Translations under genes and position numbers: made by a program
In this document: piece by piece, positions 41,805-50,942 of the stretch
Layout: each line of letters starts with the position of its first letter
Numbering within the stretch: the stretch's first letter is position 1
Notes under the pieces: generated by a model
Told to the model about the DNA's origin: nothing
The model's database searches: none
Seen by the model: only the letters and a program-made list of their open reading frames with translations
NCBI RefSeq assembly: GCF_001636315.1
Contig: NZ_KV440949.1
Coordinates: 1,969,203 to 2,033,202 of the forward strand
DNA: 64,000 nucleotides
DNA from: Neobacillus mesonae
GTDB lineage: Bacteria; Bacillota; Bacilli; Bacillales; Cytobacillaceae
Direction of reading: 5' to 3'

Positions 41805-44793
41805 ATTCTTTCTTCAATTGCTGGATTCGCTCTATGGCCTGAATTAGGCGGTCATAGTTTGTGACTTGTTTTCTTAGTGTTGGATGAAGCTTGTTGTAGG
41901 CTACTTTGCAGTCGTTGACGGTGTGTTTATCCGCAAGCGTCAAATCGTTAACATCTGGTAGATTATTGATTTGATGTATGACTTCTGTTACCTTTTCGTT
42001 TAGATATGCCACGCTAAACTTTAAGCTTTCCCGTTCATCTTCACTTTGGATAGTATAATAGATTCTTCCAGCTTCAGTGCCGAAGTCCAGCTGATCAAAT
42101 GTGACTGTTCCGTCTTTTTCTGCCGTCTTCTCTACCAGAGCATCCTTTGCATCCAGAGAGTTGTATAATCGGACTGTTTGTCCCTTTTTTACTCTTTCAA
42201 TTGTAACCTGATCCTGAGCCCCAGCATTATTTTCTGCTGTGACAAAATGCATCATAATATTTTCCGTTCTCGGTAAAGCAGCATTTTCGAACATCTGCCA
42301 TTCATAGATACGAATAGCTCCCCAAGGGGAAGTACCACTATTATAAATCTGCAATTTAAATTCCCTTGCTGTAACAGGCTGGTCTAAGATGACATCGGTC
42401 ACAGCCTTCGTGTTATCTTTAATCCGTTTAGCGCTGACCCATTCGCCGTTTTCATTTTTATAAAGCAGTTCAAAATCCACTGCGTTCATGTTGCTAGCTT
42501 CACCGCCAAATTCGGCATGTTCTACGCGCCAGCGGCGGATTGTTTTCGACTCGCCAATATCAATGGTCATATAACCGCTTTTCGCATTGGTTGCACACCA
42601 TTTGCTATTGCCGATTGCTGTACCGTCCAGCGCTTTTGAGGCAGGTTCGGCAGCATTTTCAGCAGAGACAGAAGTTACTTTTGCATTAAGTGCCACATTA
42701 GGTGATGTTGGATTGTTCTCAATCTCTGTTGCATCCGTTCCCATTCCCCAGTCAAAAGTAATTTCGGCCGCTTCCCCACGTACGTAATCCTGATTTACAG
42801 GGACCACTTTCAGTGAAGTAATATTATCAGCCGATGCATTTTTCATGGTTCTCGTTATATTTGGCGTGTAGAAATAGTCATTCGGTGTCACTCCTAAAAG
42901 TGTTTTCACCCCATCAGCATTCTCTTGGTAAACCTCATAATAGAGAACATTTTTCTCAGCTTTCCAGCTTAAACGAGCTTCGGCTTCAAATGCCGTCTTC
43001 GTTATCTTCTCCAAAACCTTCACATCGGCAGGCTTCGTTAATACCGCTGCATTGGCATCATAGACGGATAGCTGGCCTAAATGAAGAGAATAGTTGTCCA
43101 TTTTTTCCGCATTGCTGACTTTGAGGCTTAATGCATAGGCTGTTTTTCCAGCGTCCTTGCCAAGGTCAACAACCGCTGTCTGCCAGCCGTCGCCTGATTT
43201 TGGCAGGGAATAATATTTCATTTTATCCTGGGCATAATCTTCACTGTATGCCACACCAAGCGACACATCCGCACCGGTTGGATTTTGATAAACGACCCGG
43301 ACTTTTGTTGAATCGGTCACAGGCAGTTTTGTGCTGTAAAGCATCGTATCATTGACAGAACCAGCATCAAGTGAGCCGCTGAATTTTAATGAGTTACCGC
43401 CGTTATAGGCGTTATCAAAATCATAGGATACTTGGATCCGGCTTCCTTCATGGCGGGTCCACCAGCGCCAAGTCGGCATGATATCTTGAATAGAGCGGTT
43501 ATTCCACTCAAGTTCACTGGCAATTTTTCCATTTACAAAATACTGTTTTCCATGGCCGCTGTTAAAATTGGTGGTAAATGGCATTTCCTCAATGACAGAT
43601 GAATCGGTCACAAAGCGGGCCATACCTTTCCAATTGGCGGAATCATCAGCAAGGGTTGGATCCCCCTGCGGCCCTGTCCATAACGTTTTCTCTTTTTCAT
43701 GGAAGTCAGCAGGATCTTTCGCTAATCCCATGGTCGAGTTTGGCGTATAAAGCGCAATGGAAACCTTTGGCTGCTTGTTCTCATCCAGCAGGGCATCCGT
43801 ATTAATTTTCGTATTATAGGAATTCTGCTGCAGTTCAAACCCTGCATAAGCGTCAAATGGGCTGCGGTCATGCCCCTTCATGGTTTCGACCGTCGTGTTA
43901 ATTTTTGCCGTCGACCAGTTATAGTTTAAAAAGAACTCATCAACTGCGTATACTCCATCTTTCGCTGGTTTTACATACATGTCATTCTTGCTGTTGATGG
44001 AATCCTGATAGTTGATTGCACCATTATTGTCTTGCGCATCATACCAGCTAACATTTAATTTGGAATTGCGCTTAATATAGCGCATCATTTCATTCATGCG
44101 TTCGGCCGTTTCCTTGCTGACACCATAGGTTTCCTGATTAAAGAAATAACCGTCAAAACCATAATATTCCGCGACTTCAATCATCTTGTCAGCTACCGGA
44201 AAACTTCCATCGGCCTCCTGCTTGGTAAACTTCTCGATTTCGGCCACTCCATCAGCGGATCGGCCCCATGGGAATCCAAGTGTGGCATAGACAGGCACGC
44301 CATTGCGGTGAGCGGCATCCACGATATCCGGAGTCGGGATCGCAAAAATTCCTTCATTCGTTCCTGCCCAATAAATATAGGAATCTAACAATTGCCAGTT
44401 ATCGAATGCATATACATTGAATTCATTACTTCCGACTGAGCTTGCCTCATCGTGGTTCCAAGTGGTAATTCCTGCATTAGTAATCCCTGCCTTAGGATTC
44501 GCCAGCGGATTCACCTGGGTTCCTTTAAAACGGTCTTTGTTTAGCGGGACGCTGGCACGGTTTAACTCTGCGTCCGGATCATTCTCGGGTGACCATTTCA
44601 GCAATGTATCCACTCTAAAAGCCGGAGCCAGCGGTTTTAGACTTAGGTGATCGGCATAATTCTCATTGACGACATCTGTTCCGTCCCCATTTACCTCGGC
44701 GTTTACTCCAGGGACCCCCATTGAACTTAGCAGCATAAAAGCAGCAGATGCAGATAACATACGACCGTAAAACTTATTTCGTCTTCTCCTCAT
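41803..44793 (-). CDS. Secreted GH85 endo-beta-N-acetylglucosaminidase with CBM32
   Basis: 996 residues. Signal peptide 1-33 (RRRRNK start, VNA-like cleavage). GH85 catalytic domain from about 55 with ITTWNHDEASS, YWAGTNEG, NGVPVYATLGFPWG and the catalytic YYGFDGYFFNQET (Asn-x-Glu, Glu at about 217). A beta-sandwich and FN3-like region follow; a CBM32/F5-8C domain is at about 680-830 (NVALNAKVTS, SKWCATNAKSGYMTIDIG), and a helical domain of the kind often found at ends of Gram-positive surface enzymes closes the protein. GH85 enzymes cut the chitobiose core of N-glycans on proteins. The ATG at 44793 has GGAGG five bases upstream; the ATG at 44811 lacks one. No sortase signal. Confidence 0.94.
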   Translation of the reverse strand: MRRRRNKFYGRMLSASAAFMLLSSMGVPGVNAEVNGDGTDVVNENYADHLSLKPLAPAFRVDTLLKWSPENDPDAELNRASVPLNKDRFKGTQVNPLANPKAGITNAGITTWNHDEASSVGSNEFNVYAFDNWQLLDSYIYWAGTNEGIFAIPTPDIVDAAHRNGVPVYATLGFPWGRSADGVAEIEKFTKQEADGSFPVADKMIEVAEYYGFDGYFFNQETYGVSKETAERMNEMMRYIKRNSKLNVSWYDAQDNNGAINYQDSINSKNDMYVKPAKDGVYAVDEFFLNYNWSTAKINTTVETMKGHDRSPFDAYAGFELQQNSYNTKINTDALLDENKQPKVSIALYTPNSTMGLAKDPADFHEKEKTLWTGPQGDPTLADDSANWKGMARFVTDSSVIEEMPFTTNFNSGHGKQYFVNGKIASELEWNNRSIQDIMPTWRWWTRHEGSRIQVSYDFDNAYNGGNSLKFSGSLDAGSVNDTMLYSTKLPVTDSTKVRVVYQNPTGADVSLGVAYSEDYAQDKMKYYSLPKSGDGWQTAVVDLGKDAGKTAYALSLKVSNAEKMDNYSLHLGQLSVYDANAAVLTKPADVKVLEKITKTAFEAEARLSWKAEKNVLYYEVYQENADGVKTLLGVTPNDYFYTPNITRTMKNASADNITSLKVVPVNQDYVRGEAAEITFDWGMGTDATEIENNPTSPNVALNAKVTSVSAENAAEPASKALDGTAIGNSKWCATNAKSGYMTIDIGESKTIRRWRVEHAEFGGEASNMNAVDFELLYKNENGEWVSAKRIKDNTKAVTDVILDQPVTAREFKLQIYNSGTSPWGAIRIYEWQMFENAALPRTENIMMHFVTAENNAGAQDQVTIERVKKGQTVRLYNSLDAKDALVEKTAEKDGTVTFDQLDFGTEAGRIYYTIQSEDERESLKFSVAYLNEKVTEVIHQINNLPDVNDLTLADKHTVNDCKVAYNKLHPTLRKQVTNYDRLIQAIERIQQLKKE

Positions 44794-44911
44794 AGTGTCC
44801 TCCCTATTCAAAATTTCACCCCCAAAATTGGAAGCCTTTTCAATTATTATAAAATTCTTACCCCTTACAAAATAGTGAACTATTAATAGGTTTACTGTTT
44901 AAATTAAAGAA

Positions 44912-44938
44912 GGGACAGGGGGACAGGCCCCTTGTCCC
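44912..44938. repeat. Single REP-like palindrome at the second GH85 stop codon
   Basis: GGGACAGGGGGACAGG, CC, CCTTGTCCC. Its last base is the first base of the stop codon (44938-44940) of the upstream GH85 gene. Confidence 0.85.
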
Positions 44939-47598
44939 TAAAATCCATAAACCTCAAATTCATAGATTCTTGCGGCCTGATCCCCGCCTTGGGTCGGTTT
45001 ATCGGTCCATAATCGTACATATCGTGCATTTGTTAAAGATATGCTGTGTTCGGAAACAGCCGCTGTATTGTCCGTTACCTTCACAGCTTCTGTCCAATTT
45101 TCACCATCCGTGCTTACTTCAATTCTAAATGCCTGGGTGTTAAAGGCTCCCGGCTCCCCGCCGGCTTGTGCATGGTGAATAACGAATTTTGAAATGGCAT
45201 ATTGATCGCCAAGATCGACCTGTAACCAATGAGGGGCGTCTCCTAATGCGCACCATTTACTGTTAACCTTCCCGTCAAAAGCGTATTTTGCCGCTTCAGC
45301 CGGAGCACACTGTCCGCTTGCGATGGCGGTTTTATTCAAAGCCACATTTTTAATATCTTTAGCAGCTTCGGAAATAGTAATCATGGCCTCCTTTGTGAGG
45401 ACGCTATCACCCTCGCTGTTTTTCGCGATCAAGGTGACAGGATAGACACCTTCTTTTTCATACGTAACAACTGGATTATTCTCATTGCTGACAGACGGTG
45501 TTCCCCCTTCAAAATGCCACTCCACTTCTTCCGTTACCTCTGAAGAGGCATTCAAAAATTGAATTTTCTCCCCTGGTGCCGCTACCGTTTTATCTGCGCG
45601 GAAATCCGCTTCAGGCTTTGGATATGCCGGCCATTCGAACGTAACAGCTTCAGATTCGCTTCGTTTGAACTCTTTGTTCACCGCCACAATTTCTAAAGTA
45701 GTGCTGTTTTCTTTCCCGTCACGTTTCAGATTGGATAGGTAATATACATGATTCGGCGTAGCGCCAACAAACTCTTTTTCATTGTTTGGCAGCTTTCGGT
45801 AAATTTCATAGTGACTTACATCAGAATCAGACGGCTGCCAAGCAAGCGCTACATCCGCATAGATACCTTTGTTAAAATCAATGCCGCTTACCTTCCCGTG
45901 TTTTGGAGAGTCGATAGGAGTGTGCTTCTCTTGTTTGTTATAAACCTTGATTTCTCCAATATTCGCTGTAAAATCGTCCACCTTCTTGTCACTTTCAACT
46001 AACAGCGAGATGGCTGCGATCTTTTTACCACTATATTTTTTCAATTTAAACGAATCGGTCATCCATTGCTGATGACTTTGCTTTTTCACATTGAAAAAGA
46101 CAAATTGGTTCGGATTGTCAGTGAAGCTTACTCCGAGTTTCATATTCGGCATCTTCAGATCTGTTTTATATGTCAGTGCAATTTCTGTATCCTTCTGAAT
46201 TGGCAGATTGGTTTTATACAGCTTAAGATGTGTTGGGTTGTCCGGATCAATGGCACCCGAAAGCTTCAATGAACTTCCGCCGTAATAAGCGGTTTCCCAA
46301 TCAAAATCAACATTGACACCTTGTCCGCCCTCTTTTAGCCAGCGCCAGGTTGGCAGAATATCTTGCAGACTGCGGTTATTCCATGACTTTTCACTAACTT
46401 GGTGCCCATCGACAGTGAAGAACTTACCGCTGCCTGTATTAAAATGAGTGACAAAAGGCAGTTCCTCAATGGCCGTTTTGGCAGTAAAATAGTGTGCCAT
46501 TCCTTTCCATGCACCATTTTCCTTGGTAGCGGCAGGGTTCCCGGTCTTGCCAACCCAAAATTCATTTTCCTTTTGATAAAACTGTTCCATGGTTTCAGCC
46601 GTTTTAAAGGCCCAGTCCGGACGATAAATTCCTAAAGAGGTTAAAGGGGCTTTACCTTCAGGGAAAATCCCTTGCCAAGGAACTGATGTGCCGGTACCTC
46701 TTGCTTCTACATCAATGCCGGTAAACAAATCGTACGGACTTCTGCCAAGTTCCTGAGCTTTGTTGGAGGAGGAATGCTGATCGCGCCACCAAAAGTTTAA
46801 GAACATGCTGTCAGAAACACGGGTTTTACCGTCTTGCAAAAAGCTGCTGTTTTTATCCGTCAAAGCATTCTGCCAATTGATACGCCCATCATTTGTCATC
46901 GAATCGTACCACATGATGTGCATATCCTTTTGTTTATGTTTTTGAAGATATACTAGGAAATCTTGCATTTTTTTAGCTGTGTTGGCGTTTCCGCCTTCGG
47001 TTTCCTGGTTAATAAACCAGCCGTCAAACCCGTAATAGCTAGCTACTTCAAGCAGCTTGTCCGCTGCAGGGAACGAGCCATCCTCCCGCTGAGTCAGCAT
47101 TTGGTTTACCCATTCTGCCTTTCCCCCATAAACAGTCGGAGGGAAGAAAACATTTCCTAAAATCGGAACACCATTTTTATGGGCAGCGTCAATTACATCT
47201 GCACTTGGCGGAACGATGATTCCTTCACCGGCAGAACCTGCCCAATACACCATGAGGTCAACATATTGCCAATAACTAAATGTGTTGGCATAGAAATCCT
47301 TCCCGCCTTGAGAAGGTACGCCGCTTGTATTCGGGTTGAGTGCGGACAAAGCCACTAACTTTGCTTCTGACTGAGCATTGTCATTTACCTTGTATAACAC
47401 TTCCCGTTTGGCTAATGGAATTTGACTGCGGTTAAACACAGCGTCCGGGTCCTTCTCTGGCGTCCAGTTCAGTAGCTGCTCCGGATACCAATAAGATGAT
47501 TCTGGCTGTTTAGCAAAACTTACATTTGGCCATAACAGAATGAAACACATACCGAAAAAGGCCGCCATCCACAAATGGCTCTTTTTCAAAGAAATCAT
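44938..47598 (-). CDS. Secreted GH85 endo-beta-N-acetylglucosaminidase with PKD and CBM32 domains
   Basis: 886 residues. Signal peptide 1-29 (SFA-KQ cleavage). Catalytic domain from about 40, with YWAGSAGEG, NGVPILGNVFFPP and the catalytic YYGFDGWFINQETEGG (Glu at about 198). An FN3-like stretch follows; a PKD domain lies at about 660-740 (FRADKTVAAPGEKIQF, EWHFEGGTPS) and a CBM32 at 745-886 (NVALNKTAIASGQC, SKWCALGDAPHWLQVDLG). It is a paralog of the GH85 at 41803 with different modules, so the two probably differ in target glycan or attachment. PKD and CBM32 are close to those of GH84 at 53939. A REP palindrome lies just before its ribosome site. Confidence 0.94.
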   Translation of the reverse strand: MISLKKSHLWMAAFFGMCFILLWPNVSFAKQPESSYWYPEQLLNWTPEKDPDAVFNRSQIPLAKREVLYKVNDNAQSEAKLVALSALNPNTSGVPSQGGKDFYANTFSYWQYVDLMVYWAGSAGEGIIVPPSADVIDAAHKNGVPILGNVFFPPTVYGGKAEWVNQMLTQREDGSFPAADKLLEVASYYGFDGWFINQETEGGNANTAKKMQDFLVYLQKHKQKDMHIMWYDSMTNDGRINWQNALTDKNSSFLQDGKTRVSDSMFLNFWWRDQHSSSNKAQELGRSPYDLFTGIDVEARGTGTSVPWQGIFPEGKAPLTSLGIYRPDWAFKTAETMEQFYQKENEFWVGKTGNPAATKENGAWKGMAHYFTAKTAIEELPFVTHFNTGSGKFFTVDGHQVSEKSWNNRSLQDILPTWRWLKEGGQGVNVDFDWETAYYGGSSLKLSGAIDPDNPTHLKLYKTNLPIQKDTEIALTYKTDLKMPNMKLGVSFTDNPNQFVFFNVKKQSHQQWMTDSFKLKKYSGKKIAAISLLVESDKKVDDFTANIGEIKVYNKQEKHTPIDSPKHGKVSGIDFNKGIYADVALAWQPSDSDVSHYEIYRKLPNNEKEFVGATPNHVYYLSNLKRDGKENSTTLEIVAVNKEFKRSESEAVTFEWPAYPKPEADFRADKTVAAPGEKIQFLNASSEVTEEVEWHFEGGTPSVSNENNPVVTYEKEGVYPVTLIAKNSEGDSVLTKEAMITISEAAKDIKNVALNKTAIASGQCAPAEAAKYAFDGKVNSKWCALGDAPHWLQVDLGDQYAISKFVIHHAQAGGEPGAFNTQAFRIEVSTDGENWTEAVKVTDNTAAVSEHSISLTNARYVRLWTDKPTQGGDQAARIYEFEVYGF

Positions 47599-47619
47599 AT
47601 ACCAACTCTCCCTTTTTCT

Positions 47620-47646
47620 GGGACGGAGGGACAGGTCCCTTGTCCC
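47620..47646. repeat. Single REP-like palindrome in the GH85 leader
   Basis: Forward unit GGGACGGAGGGACAGG then TCCCTTGTCCC, 22 bases upstream of the GH85 start codon at 47598. Confidence 0.87.
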
Positions 47647-47712
47647 ATTTTTTATATATTGAAGCTCTTAAAGCTTGCTTCCATCTACCCTGGGCCTTCC
47701 CAATCAAGCGAG

Positions 47713-47726
47713 GGAAAGCGCTGTCA
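47713..47726 (-). promoter_or_regulatory. cre-like site upstream of the second GH85 gene
   Basis: GGAAAGCGCTGTCA matches the CcpA consensus at 12 of 14 positions. It lies next to TTGACA on the minus strand, but no clear -10 follows. In the rest of 47599-48292 I see two AAACG palindromes and no gene. Confidence 0.55.
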
Positions 47727-47951
47727 AAAAATTCATTATGTGTGTAAGGACAGTCTGCCAATCTTTTCTTTTACCATATTCGCAGGCCATTTCCTTCGTC
47801 AATAAGTTATAAATATGTAATTAAGTTTTTTAACTATTTCTAAAATTAATTCATAAAATTTCGCAATAAAATATAATAGTCTCTTGCAAGGAATGTTTTT
47901 TTCATGAAGAAAAGTGGAACAAATTTCGACTAATTTCCCCGGCAATTTTTT

Positions 47952-48047
47952 CAAACGAACGTTTGTTTAGAACCGATAATCTCCCTCGCTGGTAAAGGGT
48001 TTCGTGCAAGAATCACCAAAGAAATATGTCAGTTAAACGAACGTTTA
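47952..48047. repeat. Two operator-like palindromes, CAAACG-AA-CGTTTG and TAAACG-AA-CGTTTA
   Basis: Located at 47952-47965 and 48034-48047, 82 bases apart from start to start. Arms are perfect. They resemble TetR- or LacI-type operators; a similar one is at 14351-14364. No regulator gene is next to them. Confidence 0.45.
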
Positions 48048-48292
48048 TTTGAATTTGAAGCAAACCTGTTGGAATCAGGATTCATTCTCAAAAAACGGCA
48101 TAAAACATGTCGAATCAGCAGAGCAGCTACAAGCGACAAAAATAAACCGAGTGAGCAGGCGCTATGACAATGTGCTGTCAACAGCCCTACTCCCTCGGCT
48201 ATTTGTGAAGCTAATTCACTTTAGAAGAGGCCCATTTCCGTCCTCCTGTAATAAAACGCCGCAGCCCTGTTTTCACATAAGTTTAGAGAATG

Positions 48293-50872
48293 CTAGTTTG
48301 TTTTGTCTGGAGAGATAACCAGAACGACGCCGTTTTCGATTTGAATCGTGGTGCCGATCGTGGTATTGTCTCGCAGCCAGTCATTCGCGTGGATGCTTAG
48401 GACATAGCCGTTTGTCGGGATGGCAGAATTATTCCCGCCTCTTTTTACGACCTTGCCATCCTCTACCGTAATTTCATATCCCCAAGGGTTCGTTCTGGTG
48501 GTTGCTCCATAGGCTGGCGTATATTGAATCAATTGACCGGCTCCACGAGATTTATTTACCCCGTCTAACATGCGGTAATCGACCACTTCAAGATCCCGCC
48601 ACATGCTATTGATTAAGAACGGCTTAATCACCTCTTTGCCAATTTCCTGCGGCAGCTGATACGCCTGCATCATTAAGGTTTTTAAGCGATCCTTATAGGC
48701 ATTAGCCTCATCGGACTGGCCGTTTTTGTCTGCCATCAAGTAGTCAACAGCAGCCTCTCCAGCTTCACCATAGACGCTAAGGTTCTGCAGGTAAGGGTCA
48801 ATAGCCGTTAAAAATGCTTTATCCGTAATGTCTTTGCGAATTGATTTAGGAATTTGCTGCAGCTCTTTAAATTCAGTGATTAACTGCTCTGCTTCTTGGC
48901 TGCCGCTCCCGCTATCATACGCTTTCCAGAATTGATCAATGACAGGCTGAAGCGTAAGTTCTAATGGCGGCACCACTAAAGCACTTTTCACTAAGAATGG
49001 TTTGATGACCCCCTGCCCCACCTTTTGCGGAATCTGTTCAGATTGATTAAACAAGGTAATCAGCTGTTCCCGATATGCCGCAGCCTGGTCGGTTTGGCCT
49101 TTTTTCTGTGCCATGACATATTGAACGGCCGTTTCCCCGGCCTTTCCATAGAGGCTTAACTTTTCTACATAAGGCTCTATCTCCTGAAGAAACTTTTTGT
49201 TGTCCATTTCCTGCTGAAGTTTTGCTGGAGCCTGTTGGAACTTTTTAAATTCTGCGATTAACTGGTCTGCTGCTTGATCGGCATCACCTGTGACATATGC
49301 CTTCCAGAACGCATCGATCAATGGTGTTAAAGTAAGCGATTCTGTCGTATTAATGGGTGAAGAATACATATTCTCGGCAACGGTTTTCAGCGTTTCTGCC
49401 GCTTCTCCACCAAAGGATTGGATACTGCGTTTCCACGAGTCAACCGGGTCATAGGCCGCCGGGTTCCATGTATAATCAGCAATCGTGTACAAAGGTATTT
49501 TAGAAGCTTCGGCTTCATTCATAGGGTTTGCCGTTAACCCAACTACCCCATGCTTGGCTAAATCCGCATCACGTCCCACAATCGGACCGAGGAACAAGCT
49601 ATTCCGGTCATAGTCGTTTACCGGGTAATTGTCCCATAATAACATATCGGTTTTAAATACTTCGTGTACCTCATCCGCTTCCTCTGCCGTGACCTGTTCT
49701 GACACAACCTTTTGACCTGTCCACATCACAACCGTGTCCTTGTCGAGTAATTTAGCCAACCTGTCCCGGTAAGGGGTTGGCCCATTTCCGGTATAATCTG
49801 TTGGAACGGTGATTAATCTCTCTGCGCCTTCATGAGTTCGAATAAATTCCTTCGTAAAACGATTCAACAAATAAGCGTGAGCGGCACCTGCCGGATTCGG
49901 ATCATTGCCAAATTGATCTTTATCTTGCTGGCACTTTAAGTTCATATCAATATCATCTAGAAAAATCGCATAGGAACGCACACCTAAGTCCCACACCGCT
50001 TCCATCTTCTTTTTCAGCAAGGCGAAATCTTGATCCCCGGAATAGCAGATGGATTGACCAGGTGAAAGCGAGAAGGTGAATTTCACATGATTTTCGTGTG
50101 CCTTATCAATGAGCTCCTTGATCCGCGCCAGCTCCTCCTTAGGGTATGGTTCGCGCCAATTTTCGCGGTGATAAGGGTCGTCCTTCGGTGCATAAATGTA
50201 CGTATTCAGTTTATTCTCACCGTAGAATTCCAGCTGCTTTAGCCGATCTTCATGGGTCCAAGGCGGGCCATAAAATCCCTCAATGGAACCGCGGATGGCC
50301 ATCTCAGGCCAGTCACGGATTTCAACTTGTGGGAACCAATCCCTGCCTTGTTGTTCTTGGATCAATTGAGTAAACGTCTTTGCTGCATAATAGGTCCCAG
50401 TCTGATCTTTTCCGGCCAGGACAATTTGGTTTTTTCCCTTGCTGCTGGAGGCGAGGACATAGCCTTCCTTTTTCAATGCTTCCGGGCCTTTTACTCCCAT
50501 TTGATCTAAAACAGCAGCTGAATCCTTGTTTTCCGAAGGACCGCCGATCCAGATGGTAACAGGGGTTGTCACCTTCTCCCCAGCGTCGATGTGGACGATC
50601 TGTTTTACATCGGCAGCTTCCAATGCCTCCACCACTTCGTTGACAGCTTGTTTATCCGTTTTCTTGTCTACTACAATTCCGACATTGGGTGTCAACGGAA
50701 ACCCTTTATCCGATAGTTTTAACTCCTGCGGGATTGGATTTAAGGCAAGGTTTCCGCCGCTTGCTGCCGCCGCTGATGCCTGCCCGCTTCCATCCGGAAA
50801 CGCGGACAGCGTACACAGTCCGAACGTCACACAGGCCGCTAACACCTGTTTTCCATGTTTAAAAAAATCCAT
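48293..50872 (-). CDS. Secreted GH84 enzyme with duplicated helical domain
   Basis: About 859 residues. Signal peptide 1-36, N-terminal alpha/beta domain, GH84 barrel from RGSIEGFYGPPW to NPAAYDPVDSWKRS with the catalytic Asp pair in IFLDDID (about 304). The helical domain after the barrel is present twice in tandem (first copy from LTLTPLIDAFWKAY, second from LTLQPVIDQFWKAY; about 125 residues each). The last 95 residues resemble a domain also found on YngK-like proteins (LIQYTPAYGATTRTNPWGYE). There is no CBM. The ATG at 50872 has GGAGG nine bases upstream. It lies 70 bases after the next GH84 gene and is probably cotranscribed with it. Confidence 0.93.
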   Translation of the reverse strand: MDFFKHGKQVLAACVTFGLCTLSAFPDGSGQASAAAASGGNLALNPIPQELKLSDKGFPLTPNVGIVVDKKTDKQAVNEVVEALEAADVKQIVHIDAGEKVTTPVTIWIGGPSENKDSAAVLDQMGVKGPEALKKEGYVLASSSKGKNQIVLAGKDQTGTYYAAKTFTQLIQEQQGRDWFPQVEIRDWPEMAIRGSIEGFYGPPWTHEDRLKQLEFYGENKLNTYIYAPKDDPYHRENWREPYPKEELARIKELIDKAHENHVKFTFSLSPGQSICYSGDQDFALLKKKMEAVWDLGVRSYAIFLDDIDMNLKCQQDKDQFGNDPNPAGAAHAYLLNRFTKEFIRTHEGAERLITVPTDYTGNGPTPYRDRLAKLLDKDTVVMWTGQKVVSEQVTAEEADEVHEVFKTDMLLWDNYPVNDYDRNSLFLGPIVGRDADLAKHGVVGLTANPMNEAEASKIPLYTIADYTWNPAAYDPVDSWKRSIQSFGGEAAETLKTVAENMYSSPINTTESLTLTPLIDAFWKAYVTGDADQAADQLIAEFKKFQQAPAKLQQEMDNKKFLQEIEPYVEKLSLYGKAGETAVQYVMAQKKGQTDQAAAYREQLITLFNQSEQIPQKVGQGVIKPFLVKSALVVPPLELTLQPVIDQFWKAYDSGSGSQEAEQLITEFKELQQIPKSIRKDITDKAFLTAIDPYLQNLSVYGEAGEAAVDYLMADKNGQSDEANAYKDRLKTLMMQAYQLPQEIGKEVIKPFLINSMWRDLEVVDYRMLDGVNKSRGAGQLIQYTPAYGATTRTNPWGYEITVEDGKVVKRGGNNSAIPTNGYVLSIHANDWLRDNTTIGTTIQIENGVVLVISPDKTN

Positions 50873-50904
50873 TTCGTTTATCCTCCTCAAATAGCTTCCA
50901 GCAA

Positions 50905-50926
50905 GGACGGTTCCGAAAAACCGTCC
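50905..50926. repeat. Second-family palindrome between two GH84 genes
   Basis: GGACGGTT (50905-50912) and AACCGTCC (50919-50926) around a six-base loop. It is a compact relative of the element at 58106-58165 and lies in the 70-base gap between two GH84 genes. Confidence 0.6.
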
Positions 50927-50942
50927 CCCTCGTTGCCTTATC

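Noticed and set aside
48049..48318. Plus-strand frame of 89 codons in the gap between GH85 and GH84 genes
   Set aside because: Biased composition, no ribosome site, and overlap with the end of the GH84 gene; treated as non-coding.
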